In this document: positions 18,264 through 25,384 of the stretch, piece by piece
Layout: each line of letters opens with the position of its first letter
Position numbering within the stretch: position 1 is the stretch's first letter
Assembly (NCBI RefSeq): GCF_034555375.1
Contig: NZ_CP140706.1
Coordinates: 3,773,001 to 3,837,000 of the forward strand
DNA from: Pseudomonas sp. B33.4
Lineage (GTDB): Bacteria > Pseudomonadota > Gammaproteobacteria > Pseudomonadales > Pseudomonadaceae
Length of the DNA stretch: 64,000 nt
Direction of reading: 5' to 3'
Made by a program: the position numbers and the translations under genes
Notes under the pieces: model-generated
Seen by the model: only the letters and a program-made list of their open reading frames with translations
Databases searched by the model: none
Told to the model about the DNA's origin: nothing

Positions 18264-18752
18264 CTAGATGTGGTAAATATCGATGACCTGACGGACGTAA
18301 TCGTTTTTCAGCACGACTTTCTTGGACGTGATCAGCGGCTGTTCGCCGCGCAGATCGAGGGTGTAGAAACTGCTGCCGAAGTAGCTGTCAGTGACCTGGT
18401 AGCGAAAGCTCAGGGTGTGCCAGTTGAAACGCACCTGGCACTGGCCGTCGCCCTGCTCGACGATCTCGATGTTGCTCAGGTTGTGTGAGGTGCGAGTGTC
18501 GGGAATGGTCGCGCTGGAGCGCTCGGTCTTGATCCGGAAGATGCGGTCTTCGAGGCCGCCACGGTTGCCGTACCAGATCAGCGAGATTTCGCTTTGCGGG
18601 TCTTCGGTAAGCGTGTCGTTGTCGTCCCAGGCCGGCATCCAGAAGGTCGCATCCGCGGCGTACAGCTCCAGCCATTGATCCCATTGGCCGTCATCGAGAT
18701 AGCGCGCTTCGCGGTAGAGAAAGTCGCGCACGGTGTCGTGAAGGTTGCTCAT
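18264..18752 (-). CDS. benB: Benzoate 1,2-dioxygenase small (beta) subunit
   Basis: A 162-residue ring-hydroxylating dioxygenase beta subunit with REARYLDDGQWDQWLELY and SNIEIVEQGDGQCQVRFNW. The ATG overlaps the benA stop (TGATG), showing translational coupling. The open frame runs further upstream but there it is only a shadow of benA. Confidence 0.96.
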   Translation of the reverse strand: MSNLHDTVRDFLYREARYLDDGQWDQWLELYAADATFWMPAWDDNDTLTEDPQSEISLIWYGNRGGLEDRIFRIKTERSSATIPDTRTSHNLSNIEIVEQGDGQCQVRFNWHTLSFRYQVTDSYFGSSFYTLDLRGEQPLITSKKVVLKNDYVRQVIDIYHI

Positions 18753-20107
18753 CACACGGCCTCCACGGGAATCAGCTGTGGCTCGGTGGCAGCGGCTTTG
18801 AGCATGGTTTCCTGCCAGTACTTGTGTTGCAGCACAAACAGGCCTTCGTCTTCGGTACGCATGCCCGAGAGCAGCGGCTTCAGATCGATTTCTTCGGCGG
18901 CGGCGTCGGCGCCTTCGACCCAATGGGTCGCGCCACGGGACATGTCATTCCAGCCGCGCCCGGCGCCGTAACCGGTCTGACACGAGCGGAACTCTTCGAG
19001 GTCATCCGGTGTGGCCATGCCGCTGACGTTGAAGAAATCTTCATACTGCCGAATGCGTTTGGCGCGGGCTTCGGCGCTCTCGCCTTTGGGGGCGATGCAG
19101 TAAATGGTGATTTCAGTCTTGTCGACCGAGATTGGCCGGGCGATGCGGATCTGTGAACTGAACTGGTCCATCAGATACACGTTCGGGTACAGGCACAGGT
19201 TGCGCGAGTTTTCGATCATCCAGTCGGCACGGGCCTGACCGAAATCACGGGCCAGTTCATCGCGGCGCTCATAGGCGGGGCGGTCTTCGGGGTTGGCCCA
19301 GCGAGTCCAGAGCAGCAGATGGCCGTGATCGAAGGAGTAAAAACCGCCGCCCTTCTTCGCCCAACTGCCGGCGCTCATGGTCTTGATTGCTTCACCGGCT
19401 TCGCGCTGCTGGCGCTGGTTCTGGGTGGCGGCGTAGTTCCAGTGCACCGAGCTGACATGGTAGCCATCGGCGCCATTTTCAGCGGTGAGTTTCCAGTTGC
19501 CTTCGTAAATGTAAGAGCTGGAACCGCGCAGCACTTCCAGGCCTTCTGGCGACTGGTCGACGATCATGTCGATGATTTTTGCCGACTCGCCCAGATGTTC
19601 GGTGAGAGATTTCACATCGGCATTCAGGCTGCCGAACAGAAAACCGCGATAGGACTCGAAACGCGCGACCTTGGTCAGGTCATGCGAGCCTTCGCAGTTG
19701 AAACCTTGCGGGTAACCGGCTTCGCTCGGGTCTTTGACCTTGAGCAGTTTGCCGCTGTTGTTGAACGTCCAGCCGTGGAACGGGCAGGTGTAGCTGGAGC
19801 GGTTGCCGGACTTGTGCCGGCAGAGCATGGCGCCGCGATGGCTGCAGGCATTGAGGAACGCATTGAGTACACCGTCCTTGTTGCGCGCGATGAAGATCGG
19901 CTGGCGCCCCATGGTGGTGGTCAGAAAATCGTTGTTGTTGGGGAGCTGGCTTTCGTGGGCGAGGTAAATCCAGTTGCCTTCGAAGATGTGCGCCATCTCC
20001 AGTTCGAACAGACGCGGATCGGTGAACATCTCCCGCTTGCAGCGGTAGGCGCCCTTCTCCTTGTCTTCTTCAAGCATGGCATTGAGGTAGTCGATTCCCA
20101 GGGACAT
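18752..20107 (-). CDS. benA: Benzoate 1,2-dioxygenase large (alpha) subunit
   Basis: A 451-residue Rieske oxygenase alpha subunit. The Rieske centre is CSHRGAMLC with CPFHGWTF, and the mononuclear iron site lies in [16 protein letters not shown]. It dihydroxylates benzoate to the cis-diol. Two ATGs are close: I chose 20107 because a GGAGG site ends eight bases before it and overlaps the earlier ATG at 20122; it also gives the usual N-terminus [12 protein letters not shown]. Upstream lie two BenR half-sites. Confidence 0.96.
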   Translation of the reverse strand: MSLGIDYLNAMLEEDKEKGAYRCKREMFTDPRLFELEMAHIFEGNWIYLAHESQLPNNNDFLTTTMGRQPIFIARNKDGVLNAFLNACSHRGAMLCRHKSGNRSSYTCPFHGWTFNNSGKLLKVKDPSEAGYPQGFNCEGSHDLTKVARFESYRGFLFGSLNADVKSLTEHLGESAKIIDMIVDQSPEGLEVLRGSSSYIYEGNWKLTAENGADGYHVSSVHWNYAATQNQRQQREAGEAIKTMSAGSWAKKGGGFYSFDHGHLLLWTRWANPEDRPAYERRDELARDFGQARADWMIENSRNLCLYPNVYLMDQFSSQIRIARPISVDKTEITIYCIAPKGESAEARAKRIRQYEDFFNVSGMATPDDLEEFRSCQTGYGAGRGWNDMSRGATHWVEGADAAAEEIDLKPLLSGMRTEDEGLFVLQHKYWQETMLKAAATEPQLIPVEAV

Positions 20108-20145
20108 GGCCGGGGCCTCCATTGTTATTGTTCAGGCCAGGTCAG

Positions 20146-20206
20146 ATTAGGGAGGCGCAGCACGGGGCAATAGCCGAATCCTGCAGATCACTATCCGATT
20201 TGTGCA
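20146..20206 (-). promoter_or_regulatory. BenR-activated benA promoter with two direct half-sites
   Basis: Read on the minus strand, TGCACAAATCGGATA (20206-20192) and TGCAGGATTCGGCTA (20185-20171) both match the XylS/BenR consensus TGCA-N6-GGNTA and are spaced by six bases, a 21-bp period, as in the Pm and benA promoters. A CCTAAT sequence at 20151-20146 is a candidate -10 element. Confidence 0.88.
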
Positions 20207-20249
20207 GGATGGCGCGGCAGGTGATTCGGGGAAGTTTCAGCGGGGAGTG

Positions 20250-21206
20250 TTAGTGGCGGCGCTTGAAGGTCTGCGACGGCAGTTCACCAAACTGCTGGCG
20301 ATAGCTTTCGGAGAAACGGCCCAAATGCAGGAAGCCGTAGTCCAGCGCCAGCTCGGTGAGGTTGCGCACCGGGCAGCTCGGGTCACTGAGGCAGGCGTGG
20401 ATGCGCGCAAGCTTGCGTTGGCGGATGTATTGCATCGGCGTGACGCCCAGTTGGCGTTCAAACAAGGTGTACAGCGAGCGCGGGCTCATGCTCGCCTGTG
20501 CGGCCAAATGTTCGGCCGGCAAATCCAGTTTCAGATTGCGCTCGATGTAATCGACGACGCGTTCAAAGCTGACGTTCGGTGCACTCAGGCATTCACGGCT
20601 GACGTTGGTGTTCATCAGCGAGATCAGTTTGCTGCCGATGATCTGTGCGTAATGCTCCTGCACCCGCAGCAACGGGTCGCTGGCCTCGGCTTCCTGACAG
20701 ATCATCGCCAGCAGGTTGGTGAAGCCTTCCAGTTCATCGAGCTGATAGTGATTGCGCAGGAAACGGATACCGCTTGCCGGACGCTGCCAGCGCTGCTCGT
20801 CGCACACCGATTCAAGCACGCTGACCGGCACCTTGAGGATGAATTTCTCGCAATCATCCGAGTAAGTCAGATCGACCGGATCATCCGGGTTGATCAACAG
20901 CAACTCGCCCGGCACCAGATGCTGCTCGCGCTTGTGCCCGCGCCACAGGCAATTGCCTTGCAGCAGCACTTGCAGGTGGTAAACGGTCTCCAGGGCCACG
21001 GAGGTCACGCGTACGCTGCCGCCATAGCTGATGCGGGCCAGATCGAGATTGGCAAGTTTGCGATGGTTGAGGCTGGCTTGCGGGTGGGCGGTTCTGGACA
21101 GGCCGATGAAGTGCTGGCCGACGTGCTGATTGACGTAGTCGGAGACGGCATAAGGGTCAGCGTGACGGAACACGCTGCTGCGATCGCTCAGCAGATGGCT
21201 GTCCAT
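20250..21206 (-). CDS. benR: AraC/XylS-family activator of the ben operon
   Basis: A 318-residue regulator with an N-terminal effector-binding domain (AraC_binding_2-like) and a C-terminal double HTH: LPAEHLAAQASMSPRSLYTLF and the second helix pair near LTELALDYGFLHLGRFSESYRQQFGE. It sits on the same strand directly upstream of benA, whose promoter has perfect BenR half-site spacing. It should respond to benzoate. No catR gene is present, so BenR may control the whole ben-cat run. Confidence 0.93.
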   Translation of the reverse strand: MDSHLLSDRSSVFRHADPYAVSDYVNQHVGQHFIGLSRTAHPQASLNHRKLANLDLARISYGGSVRVTSVALETVYHLQVLLQGNCLWRGHKREQHLVPGELLLINPDDPVDLTYSDDCEKFILKVPVSVLESVCDEQRWQRPASGIRFLRNHYQLDELEGFTNLLAMICQEAEASDPLLRVQEHYAQIIGSKLISLMNTNVSRECLSAPNVSFERVVDYIERNLKLDLPAEHLAAQASMSPRSLYTLFERQLGVTPMQYIRQRKLARIHACLSDPSCPVRNLTELALDYGFLHLGRFSESYRQQFGELPSQTFKRRH

Positions 21207-21444
21207 GGGGCATTGCTCGTTGTTGTCGTTATTTTGGGATCACGGGGTTTCAGGCATCACGACTCACAGTACGCCGGAGTGTCACGGTGGGCAATTGGAC
21301 GAAGGTTTGGGTACTCGATAATCGAACACTTTTTGTGGGCGGTGGAGACGCTTTGGGACAACACCCACACATGTCGACGAAATGCCCTACAGGGTCAAGA
21401 GATCGAACTTGCAGAACTCCTACTAATGACAGGTTATTTACCAC
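21207..21444. other. Intergenic region upstream of benR, no gene supported
   Basis: It should contain the benR promoter. A short inverted pair TGTGGG...CCCACA (21336-21371) and a hairpin with a TTCGATC loop on the minus strand near 21397-21412 are visible. Short open frames here have no recognisable protein features or ribosome site. Confidence 0.4.
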
Positions 21445-21478
21445 AAAAAAAACCCGTTTCAGTCGAAACTGAAACGGG
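21445..21478 (-). terminator. Strong terminator of the small peptide gene
   Basis: A perfect 11-bp stem (CCCGTTTCAGT with ACTGAAACGGG) and a four-base loop, followed on the minus strand by eight T residues. It begins about 20 bases after the stop codon of the 32-residue peptide. Confidence 0.92.
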
Positions 21479-21499
21479 CTTCTCCCACTTCAACGACCG

Positions 21500-21598
21500 T
21501 TACTTCAGGTCGTCAAAGTGGTCTCGCAGGAACTCGTAAAAGCGAAAGGCTTTAAACAATCTCCATACAAGGCTCAGCGCACGCAGCAAAAGCTTCAT
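21500..21598 (-). CDS. 32-residue amphipathic peptide, candidate type I toxin (TisB-like)
   Basis: The peptide starts MKLLLRALSLVWRLFK and ends RDHFDDLK. Leu/Val/Phe/Trp alternate with Arg/Lys, as in an amphipathic membrane helix; the size and the Leu-Lys end resemble TisB (29 residues). A GGAGG site (21612-21608) sits nine bases before the ATG but is buried in a hairpin (21603-21628), typical of type I toxin mRNAs. A strong terminator follows. A divergent ~85-nt RNA at 21968 carries a 22-base segment complementary (one G-U, one mismatch) to this gene's 5' UTR at 21670-21691. Function is inferred from layout and peptide character; no sequence homology to TisB is claimed. Confidence 0.72.
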   Translation of the reverse strand: MKLLLRALSLVWRLFKAFRFYEFLRDHFDDLK

Positions 21599-21602
21599 AC
21601 GT

Positions 21603-21659
21603 TTTGGCCTCCAGGGCTGGGGGCCAAACCTCCAGCAAGCTTACCGGACCATGCTTGCT
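21603..21659 (-). promoter_or_regulatory. Structured 5' UTR hiding the ribosome-binding site
   Basis: On the minus strand TTTGGCC (21628-21622) pairs with GGCCAAA (21609-21603), with an inner CAG/CTG pairing; the GGAGG site lies in the 3' arm. A second hairpin, AGCAAGC with GCTTGCT (about 21659-21634), lies just upstream. Together they leave the segment at 21670-21691 as the nearest unpaired region, the place where a standby ribosome could load. Confidence 0.65.
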
Positions 21660-21669
21660 TTCAGCCTGA

Positions 21670-21691
21670 ACGTCAGTTCGACTAGTGAGGC
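21670..21691 (-). promoter_or_regulatory. Predicted antisense-RNA target in the peptide mRNA leader
   Basis: The plus strand here reads ACGTCAGTTCGACTAGTGA then GGC; the same sequence with two changes (20 of 22 identical) recurs at 21968-21989 at the predicted 5' end of the divergent RNA. The RNA could therefore pair with this leader 72-93 bases upstream of the start codon. Confidence 0.65.
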
Positions 21692-21718
21692 GGCCGGTTG
21701 AAAGCCCTCTGAGCCATC

Positions 21719-21747
21719 ATCCCGGCACGGGTGCAAAACCGTGTCAA
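21719..21747 (-). promoter_or_regulatory. Candidate promoter of the peptide gene
   Basis: A perfect -35 (TTGACA, 21747-21742) is followed after 17 bases by a poor -10 (CGGGAT, 21724-21719). If real, the mRNA would begin near 21712, giving a leader of about 115 bases. Confidence 0.4.
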
Positions 21748-21758
21748 AGGGAAAGAAA

Positions 21759-21774
21759 CTGTTAAGTTTTCCAG
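21759..21774 (-). promoter_or_regulatory. LexA-box-like sequence (one mismatch)
   Basis: CTGGAAAACTTAACAG differs from CTGT-N8-ACAG at one position of the left half-site. It lies 11 bases upstream of the -35 of the peptide promoter. LexA control is suggested by analogy with tisB only. Confidence 0.3.
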
Positions 21775-21932
21775 CCAGATCTCACTACCGAACCAACATA
21801 TGAGCGCCTGCATCATAACCTCAATAAAAGGATTTCATGCAGAGAGTTCTATTGCCTTTGTAAACCGTTATTTCTGTCTGTTTATTAGAATAAACATATC
21901 TGGAAAAAGTCGTTCAAAAAAAGCTATTACCG

Positions 21933-21961
21933 TTGCAAGGTGGCGCAAAGGCTCATACTAT
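21933..21961 (+). promoter_or_regulatory. Sigma-70 promoter of the divergent small RNA
   Basis: TTGCAA (21933-21938) and TACTAT (21956-21961) are separated by exactly 17 bases, with a predicted start at A21968. Confidence 0.7.
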
Positions 21962-21967
21962 CCTCAC

Positions 21968-22052
21968 ACGTCAGTTCGGCTAGTGAAGCAACAAACCTCG
22001 GTCGCAAACCAAGGTTTACAAAAAAACCACCTCGCTAAGGTGGTTTTTTTTT
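21968..22052 (+). ncRNA. Candidate antitoxin small RNA (IstR-like), ~85 nt
   Basis: Its bounds are a good promoter (start near 21968) and a terminator at 22027-22052. The first 22 bases repeat the plus strand of the peptide-gene leader, so the RNA should base-pair with that mRNA. A middle hairpin (AAACCT/AGGTTT, about 21993-22017) and the terminator hairpin complete a compact fold. The arrangement (divergent, constitutive-looking, 5'-end pairing far upstream of the toxin start) is that of IstR-1 in E. coli. No open frame of note is inside. The rest of 21775-21932 is AT-rich, with no gene seen. Confidence 0.72.
22027..22052 (+). terminator. Rho-independent terminator of the small RNA
   Basis: CCACCT and AGGTGG form the stem, extended by flanking A-T pairs, with loop CGCTA and a run of nine T residues. 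The A run on the other side lets it work also for the MarR-GNAT gene that converges from the right. Confidence 0.92.
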
Positions 22053-22090
22053 CGTCTGCCTTTTCACTGCACCCGACGACGAAAAACAGA

Positions 22091-23014
22091 TCACAACACC
22101 CGCGCCCACGTCTGACTCACCAGATCCTTGCCAAAGCTGTGAACCGCCTCCTCCTCCACCAATTCAAATCCGGCCTGCTGATAAATCTTGCGCGCTGCCG
22201 TCAGGTTGCTGGTCGTCCACAAGGTCATTTTCTGGTAACCAACCTGACGGGCGAAACGCAGGCACTCCTCGACCAGACGACTGCCAATGCCCAAGCCCCG
22301 CGCACTGGCGTCGACGTAGAGCATGCGCAGTTTGGCGGTGGTGGCATCCTGGCGAACGATGAACACGGAGCCGATGACCTTGCCGTCCTTTTCCGCAATC
22401 CAGCAGCGCTCGCAGCTCGGGTCATAATCGCGCAGGTACTTGGCGACCACCTCGGCCACCAGCGCCTCGAACTCCGAATTCCAGCCGTATTCGCGGGTAT
22501 AGAGTGCGGCTTGTTGTTGCATCACCGTGCCCATGTCGCCCGGCTGCGGATCTCGCAACAGGTAAGTTGAGTCCTTGCTGCCCTCCAGCAGTGTCTGGAT
22601 CAGCGTCATGGCGCCGATCAGTTGTTTTTGCTGCGGTTCAGGCAATCGCTCGAGCATGGCGACGATCTGTTCGCGGGAGGCCTTTTCCAGCGGGACCAGA
22701 ATTTCGCGCCCGAGGTCGGTGAGGTGCAATTGTGCAGCGCGGGCGTCCGTGGGCGACGGAACTTTCTGAATCAGTCCGCGCTTTTCGAAACCGCTGATGA
22801 TCCGGCTCATGTAGCCGGCGTCCAGGCCGAGCATCTGGCGCAGATCGGCGCTGGTCAGGTCACCCCGTGAGGCCAGCTCATACAAAATGCGTAGCTCGGT
22901 CAGCGAGTAGTCGCTTTGCAGCAGATGTTCCTGCAATACGCCGATCTGATGGGTGTAGAAGCGATTGAAGCCGCGCACGACGTCGGCTTGCTCGAGTAGA
23001 TGAGTACTGGACAT
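22091..23014 (-). CDS. MarR-GNAT fusion: HTH regulator with acetyltransferase domain
   Basis: A 307-residue fusion. Residues 1-140 form a winged-helix MarR domain (YSLTELRILYELASRGDLT, DAGYMSRIISGFEKRGLI); residues 155-307 form a GNAT acetyltransferase with the acetyl-CoA loop LYVDASARGLGIGSRLVEE. Similar fusions are widespread but their ligand and acetyl acceptor are mostly unknown. The long inverted repeat upstream of the start is probably its own operator. The gene converges on the small RNA terminator. Confidence 0.92.
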   Translation of the reverse strand: MSSTHLLEQADVVRGFNRFYTHQIGVLQEHLLQSDYSLTELRILYELASRGDLTSADLRQMLGLDAGYMSRIISGFEKRGLIQKVPSPTDARAAQLHLTDLGREILVPLEKASREQIVAMLERLPEPQQKQLIGAMTLIQTLLEGSKDSTYLLRDPQPGDMGTVMQQQAALYTREYGWNSEFEALVAEVVAKYLRDYDPSCERCWIAEKDGKVIGSVFIVRQDATTAKLRMLYVDASARGLGIGSRLVEECLRFARQVGYQKMTLWTTSNLTAARKIYQQAGFELVEEEAVHSFGKDLVSQTWARVL

Positions 23015-23030
23015 GACGAAAGCTCATTTA

Positions 23031-23066
23031 GTTGCTTCAGGCAACTATATATTTGCCTAAAGCAAC
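23031..23066. promoter_or_regulatory. Inverted-repeat operator upstream of the MarR-GNAT gene
   Basis: GTTGCTTCAGGCAA and TTGCCTAAAGCAAC form 14-base arms with one mismatch around an 8-base AT-rich centre (CTATATAT). It lies 17 bases upstream of the start codon, over the likely promoter, as expected for an autorepressing MarR protein. Confidence 0.75.
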
Positions 23067-23082
23067 CATGTCAACAGAAGAA

Positions 23083-23358
23083 CTAGCGACACTTGGCCAA
23101 CACCACCTGGCAGGTGTCCGGCGTACCTCTGGAACGCCCGGCATACCGGATGCAGTTGTTCAGCGATTTTTGTCGAGCGATGTTCAGACTGGAGCCCCAG
23201 GCCAGGCCGCCCTCGCCGACCGTTGGCAAGGCTTTGGCGTAGCAACTGTCGCCGACGCCTGAGGGCGGATAGTGTTTGCGGTTTGAGCAGGCTGTCGTTA
23301 GCGTCAGGCTGAGCGCGATCAGGATGGGCAGGAGCCACAGCGAGCGTCGGTCGATCAT
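23083..23358 (-). CDS. Small cysteine-containing lipoprotein, unknown function
   Basis: A 91-residue protein with signal peptide and lipobox LTTAC (Cys at about residue 24). The mature 67 residues contain four further Cys that could form two disulfides, in GVGDSCYAKA, LNNCIRYAG, PDTCQVVL and the last residues AKCR. I recognise no domain. It is transcribed toward the MarR-GNAT operator and divergently from the AraC-family gene at 23506. Confidence 0.75.
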   Translation of the reverse strand: MIDRRSLWLLPILIALSLTLTTACSNRKHYPPSGVGDSCYAKALPTVGEGGLAWGSSLNIARQKSLNNCIRYAGRSRGTPDTCQVVLAKCR

Positions 23359-23505
23359 CGCGTTTCACCTGTCGCCAGAGGGACGTGTTTTATCGAGTTT
23401 AGCGGGTTGCCCTGCCCCATCTGCACAAATCTTCTAAACGCTCTTCACCGTTGCGCGGTATTTTATCGAGCCGCACCTTTCAAAGCCGAGCCTCGGGAGC
23501 CTTCC

Positions 23506-24342
23506 ATGGATAAACGCAACTGGATCGAGCTGTCCCAGGATGGCGATACCGGGATCGAATCGATTCGAGCTCACTTCGAGGGACACGCCTACGATCCACA
23601 CTGGCATGACAGTTTCCTCGTCGGCGTCACCGAACAAGGTGTGCAGCAATTCAATTGCCGCCGCGTGCGCCATCGCAGTACGCCGGGCAACGTGTTCCTG
23701 CTGGAGCCGGGGGAAATCCACGATGGCCAGGCGCCGACCGAGGAAGGTTTCACCTATTCGATGCTCTACCTCGATCCGCACTGGCTGGAGCGTGAAATGC
23801 ACGCGCTGTTCGAAGACGCACCGTCCGACAGCCAGCCCGGTTTTGCCGACACGCTGAGTCAGGACCCGCGCCTGGCCACAGCGATCAATCAAGCTTTTCA
23901 TGCGCTGCATGACGGCGATCTGCGCATCGTCCGCCAGACCGCCGTCGACGGCCTGCTAGGCTCGCTCACGCGCCATCTCGCTTGGCGCAAACGTCAGGAT
24001 TTCGATCCGCGCCTGCCTTTGGTCGCCCAAATGGCACGGGACTTTCTGCACGCGCATACCTATGAAGATATCGGTCTCGATGACCTCGCCCGGGTCTGCG
24101 GGGTGGATCGCTTTCGTCTGAGCCGCGCGTTCAAGACAGCCTTTGGCCTGGCTCCTCACGCGTACCTGATCCAATTGCGCCTGGCCAAGGCGCGGCAATT
24201 GCTGGCGCGCGGCGAAACGCCGGCACAGGTCGCCAGCGTGCTCGGCTTTGCTGATCAGAGTCATCTCGGTCGCTGGTTCCGCCGCGCCTACCAACTCACC
24301 CCTGCCGACTACCGCAAGCGCTGCTCAAACCTTCCAGACTGA
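23506..24342 (+). CDS. AraC-family transcriptional regulator
   Basis: A 278-residue protein with an N-terminal cupin-type AraC_binding domain (HAYDPHWHDSFLVGVTEQGV, LLEPGEIHDGQ) and a C-terminal double HTH (IGLDDLARVCGVDRFRLSRAFK; ETPAQVASVLGFADQSHLGRWF). The ATG at 23506 is preceded by GGGAG and gives a standard family N-terminus. The LysE-type exporter starts 55 bases after its stop on the same strand, a common pairing in which the regulator controls the exporter in response to an amino acid. Confidence 0.9.
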   Translation: MDKRNWIELSQDGDTGIESIRAHFEGHAYDPHWHDSFLVGVTEQGVQQFNCRRVRHRSTPGNVFLLEPGEIHDGQAPTEEGFTYSMLYLDPHWLEREMHALFEDAPSDSQPGFADTLSQDPRLATAINQAFHALHDGDLRIVRQTAVDGLLGSLTRHLAWRKRQDFDPRLPLVAQMARDFLHAHTYEDIGLDDLARVCGVDRFRLSRAFKTAFGLAPHAYLIQLRLAKARQLLARGETPAQVASVLGFADQSHLGRWFRRAYQLTPADYRKRCSNLPD

Positions 24343-24397
24343 CGCATACCGACTGGCGATCATGGCTGCCTGTGTTCATTTTCAGGAAATCCGGATC

Positions 24398-24994
24398 ATG
24401 GCGTCATTACTGCCCTTTCTGCTGTTTGCTTTCGTCGCTTCGATCACCCCGGGGCCGACCAATATTCTGGTGTTGAGCCACAGTTCGCGCCAAGGCTTGC
24501 TCGCCACGCTGCCGATCATTTTTGGCGCCTGCGCGGCGGCGGCACTGATTGTGCTGGTGGTCGGCCTCGGTGCCGGCGAAACCTTGCTGCGCTACCCGCG
24601 CGTGCAGCAAGCCATGGCCTGGGGCGGTGTGCTCTGGTTGAGCTGGCTGGCGTGGCAAATCTTTCGCAGCACACCGCCATCGCTGGACCCCGCAGATACC
24701 CAGGAGGAAGGTTTCAGCGTGCTGGGCGCGGCCATACTGCAACTGTTCAATCCAAAGGTGTGGATGATGGCCGTGGCGGTGGTCAGTGTATTTGTCGGCG
24801 GTGGTGACAAGACCCTGCGATTGCTGGTGTTGTCGTTGGCATTTCTGCTGGTGTCGTTGCCGTGCATGACGTTCTGGGCATTGCTGGGCGTGGGCAGTGC
24901 GCGGCTGATGGGATCGCCAAAGGCGTTCAAGCGGATGAACACGGCACTGGCGTTGTTGCTGCTACTTTCGGCATGGCTGAGCGTATTGACCTGA
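24398..24994 (+). CDS. LysE/RhtB-family amino acid exporter
   Basis: A 198-residue inner-membrane protein with about six hydrophobic segments and the family signature FVASITPGPTNILVLSHS near the N-terminus. Such proteins export excess amino acids or derivatives. The start at 24398 gives the normal length; a longer frame upstream overlaps the AraC gene and is rejected. The specific substrate is unknown. Confidence 0.9.
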   Translation: MASLLPFLLFAFVASITPGPTNILVLSHSSRQGLLATLPIIFGACAAAALIVLVVGLGAGETLLRYPRVQQAMAWGGVLWLSWLAWQIFRSTPPSLDPADTQEEGFSVLGAAILQLFNPKVWMMAVAVVSVFVGGGDKTLRLLVLSLAFLLVSLPCMTFWALLGVGSARLMGSPKAFKRMNTALALLLLLSAWLSVLT

Positions 24995-25062
24995 CAACGC
25001 TGTCCTTGCAGGAGCAGCCTGCAGCAGCTCCTGCATCGATGTCGCGATATTGTCGTGCAGCA

Positions 25063-25320
25063 TTACTCATCGTTCTGGCTGGTGTCCCAACCGCGATCCC
25101 GATAGCTGGTTTTATCGTGCTCTGGAAAATCGGTCGTCCATACTCCCCAATCCATGTATGCGAAGTACTTGGTCATCGCTTCAAAATAGCTGTCGGCGGT
25201 GACTTCCCAGACCAGTTTCGACCCCGGTGCAAGAAGCGCTCGCGCCTCATCACCATGAGGCCCGGACACCACAAACAACTCTAAGCCATCAGGCTCCAGC
25301 CACAGTTCATGATTCAACAT
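25063..25320 (-). CDS. Small acidic hypothetical protein
   Basis: An 85-residue soluble protein, rich in aromatic and acidic residues (KYFAYMDWGVWTTDFPEHDK). No signal, membrane segment or motif known to me. Codon use fits the neighbourhood, and the protein-like composition supports a real gene. It stands alone between the exporter and the hydroxyproline regulator. Confidence 0.7.
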   Translation of the reverse strand: MLNHELWLEPDGLELFVVSGPHGDEARALLAPGSKLVWEVTADSYFEAMTKYFAYMDWGVWTTDFPEHDKTSYRDRGWDTSQNDE

Positions 25321-25384
25321 TCATCCTCGCTTCTCCAGATCAGGCCAACAGTACTCGAAAAAACGTTTGCGCCTCAGTCAGTCT

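Noticed and set aside
21336..21371. TGTGGGCGG start resembling a Tn7-type transposon end
   Set aside because: Only nine bases agree, no internal repeats or transposition genes are present, and the matching CCCACA is better explained as a small hairpin.
21390..21440. tRNA-like fragment (minus strand, T-arm-like hairpin with TTCGATC loop)
   Set aside because: No acceptor stem, no anticodon arm with proper pairing; cannot be supported as a tRNA or attachment site.
21250..21444. 64-codon minus-strand frame between benR and the peptide gene
   Set aside because: It overlaps the terminator of the peptide transcript and lacks a ribosome site; composition is not protein-like.
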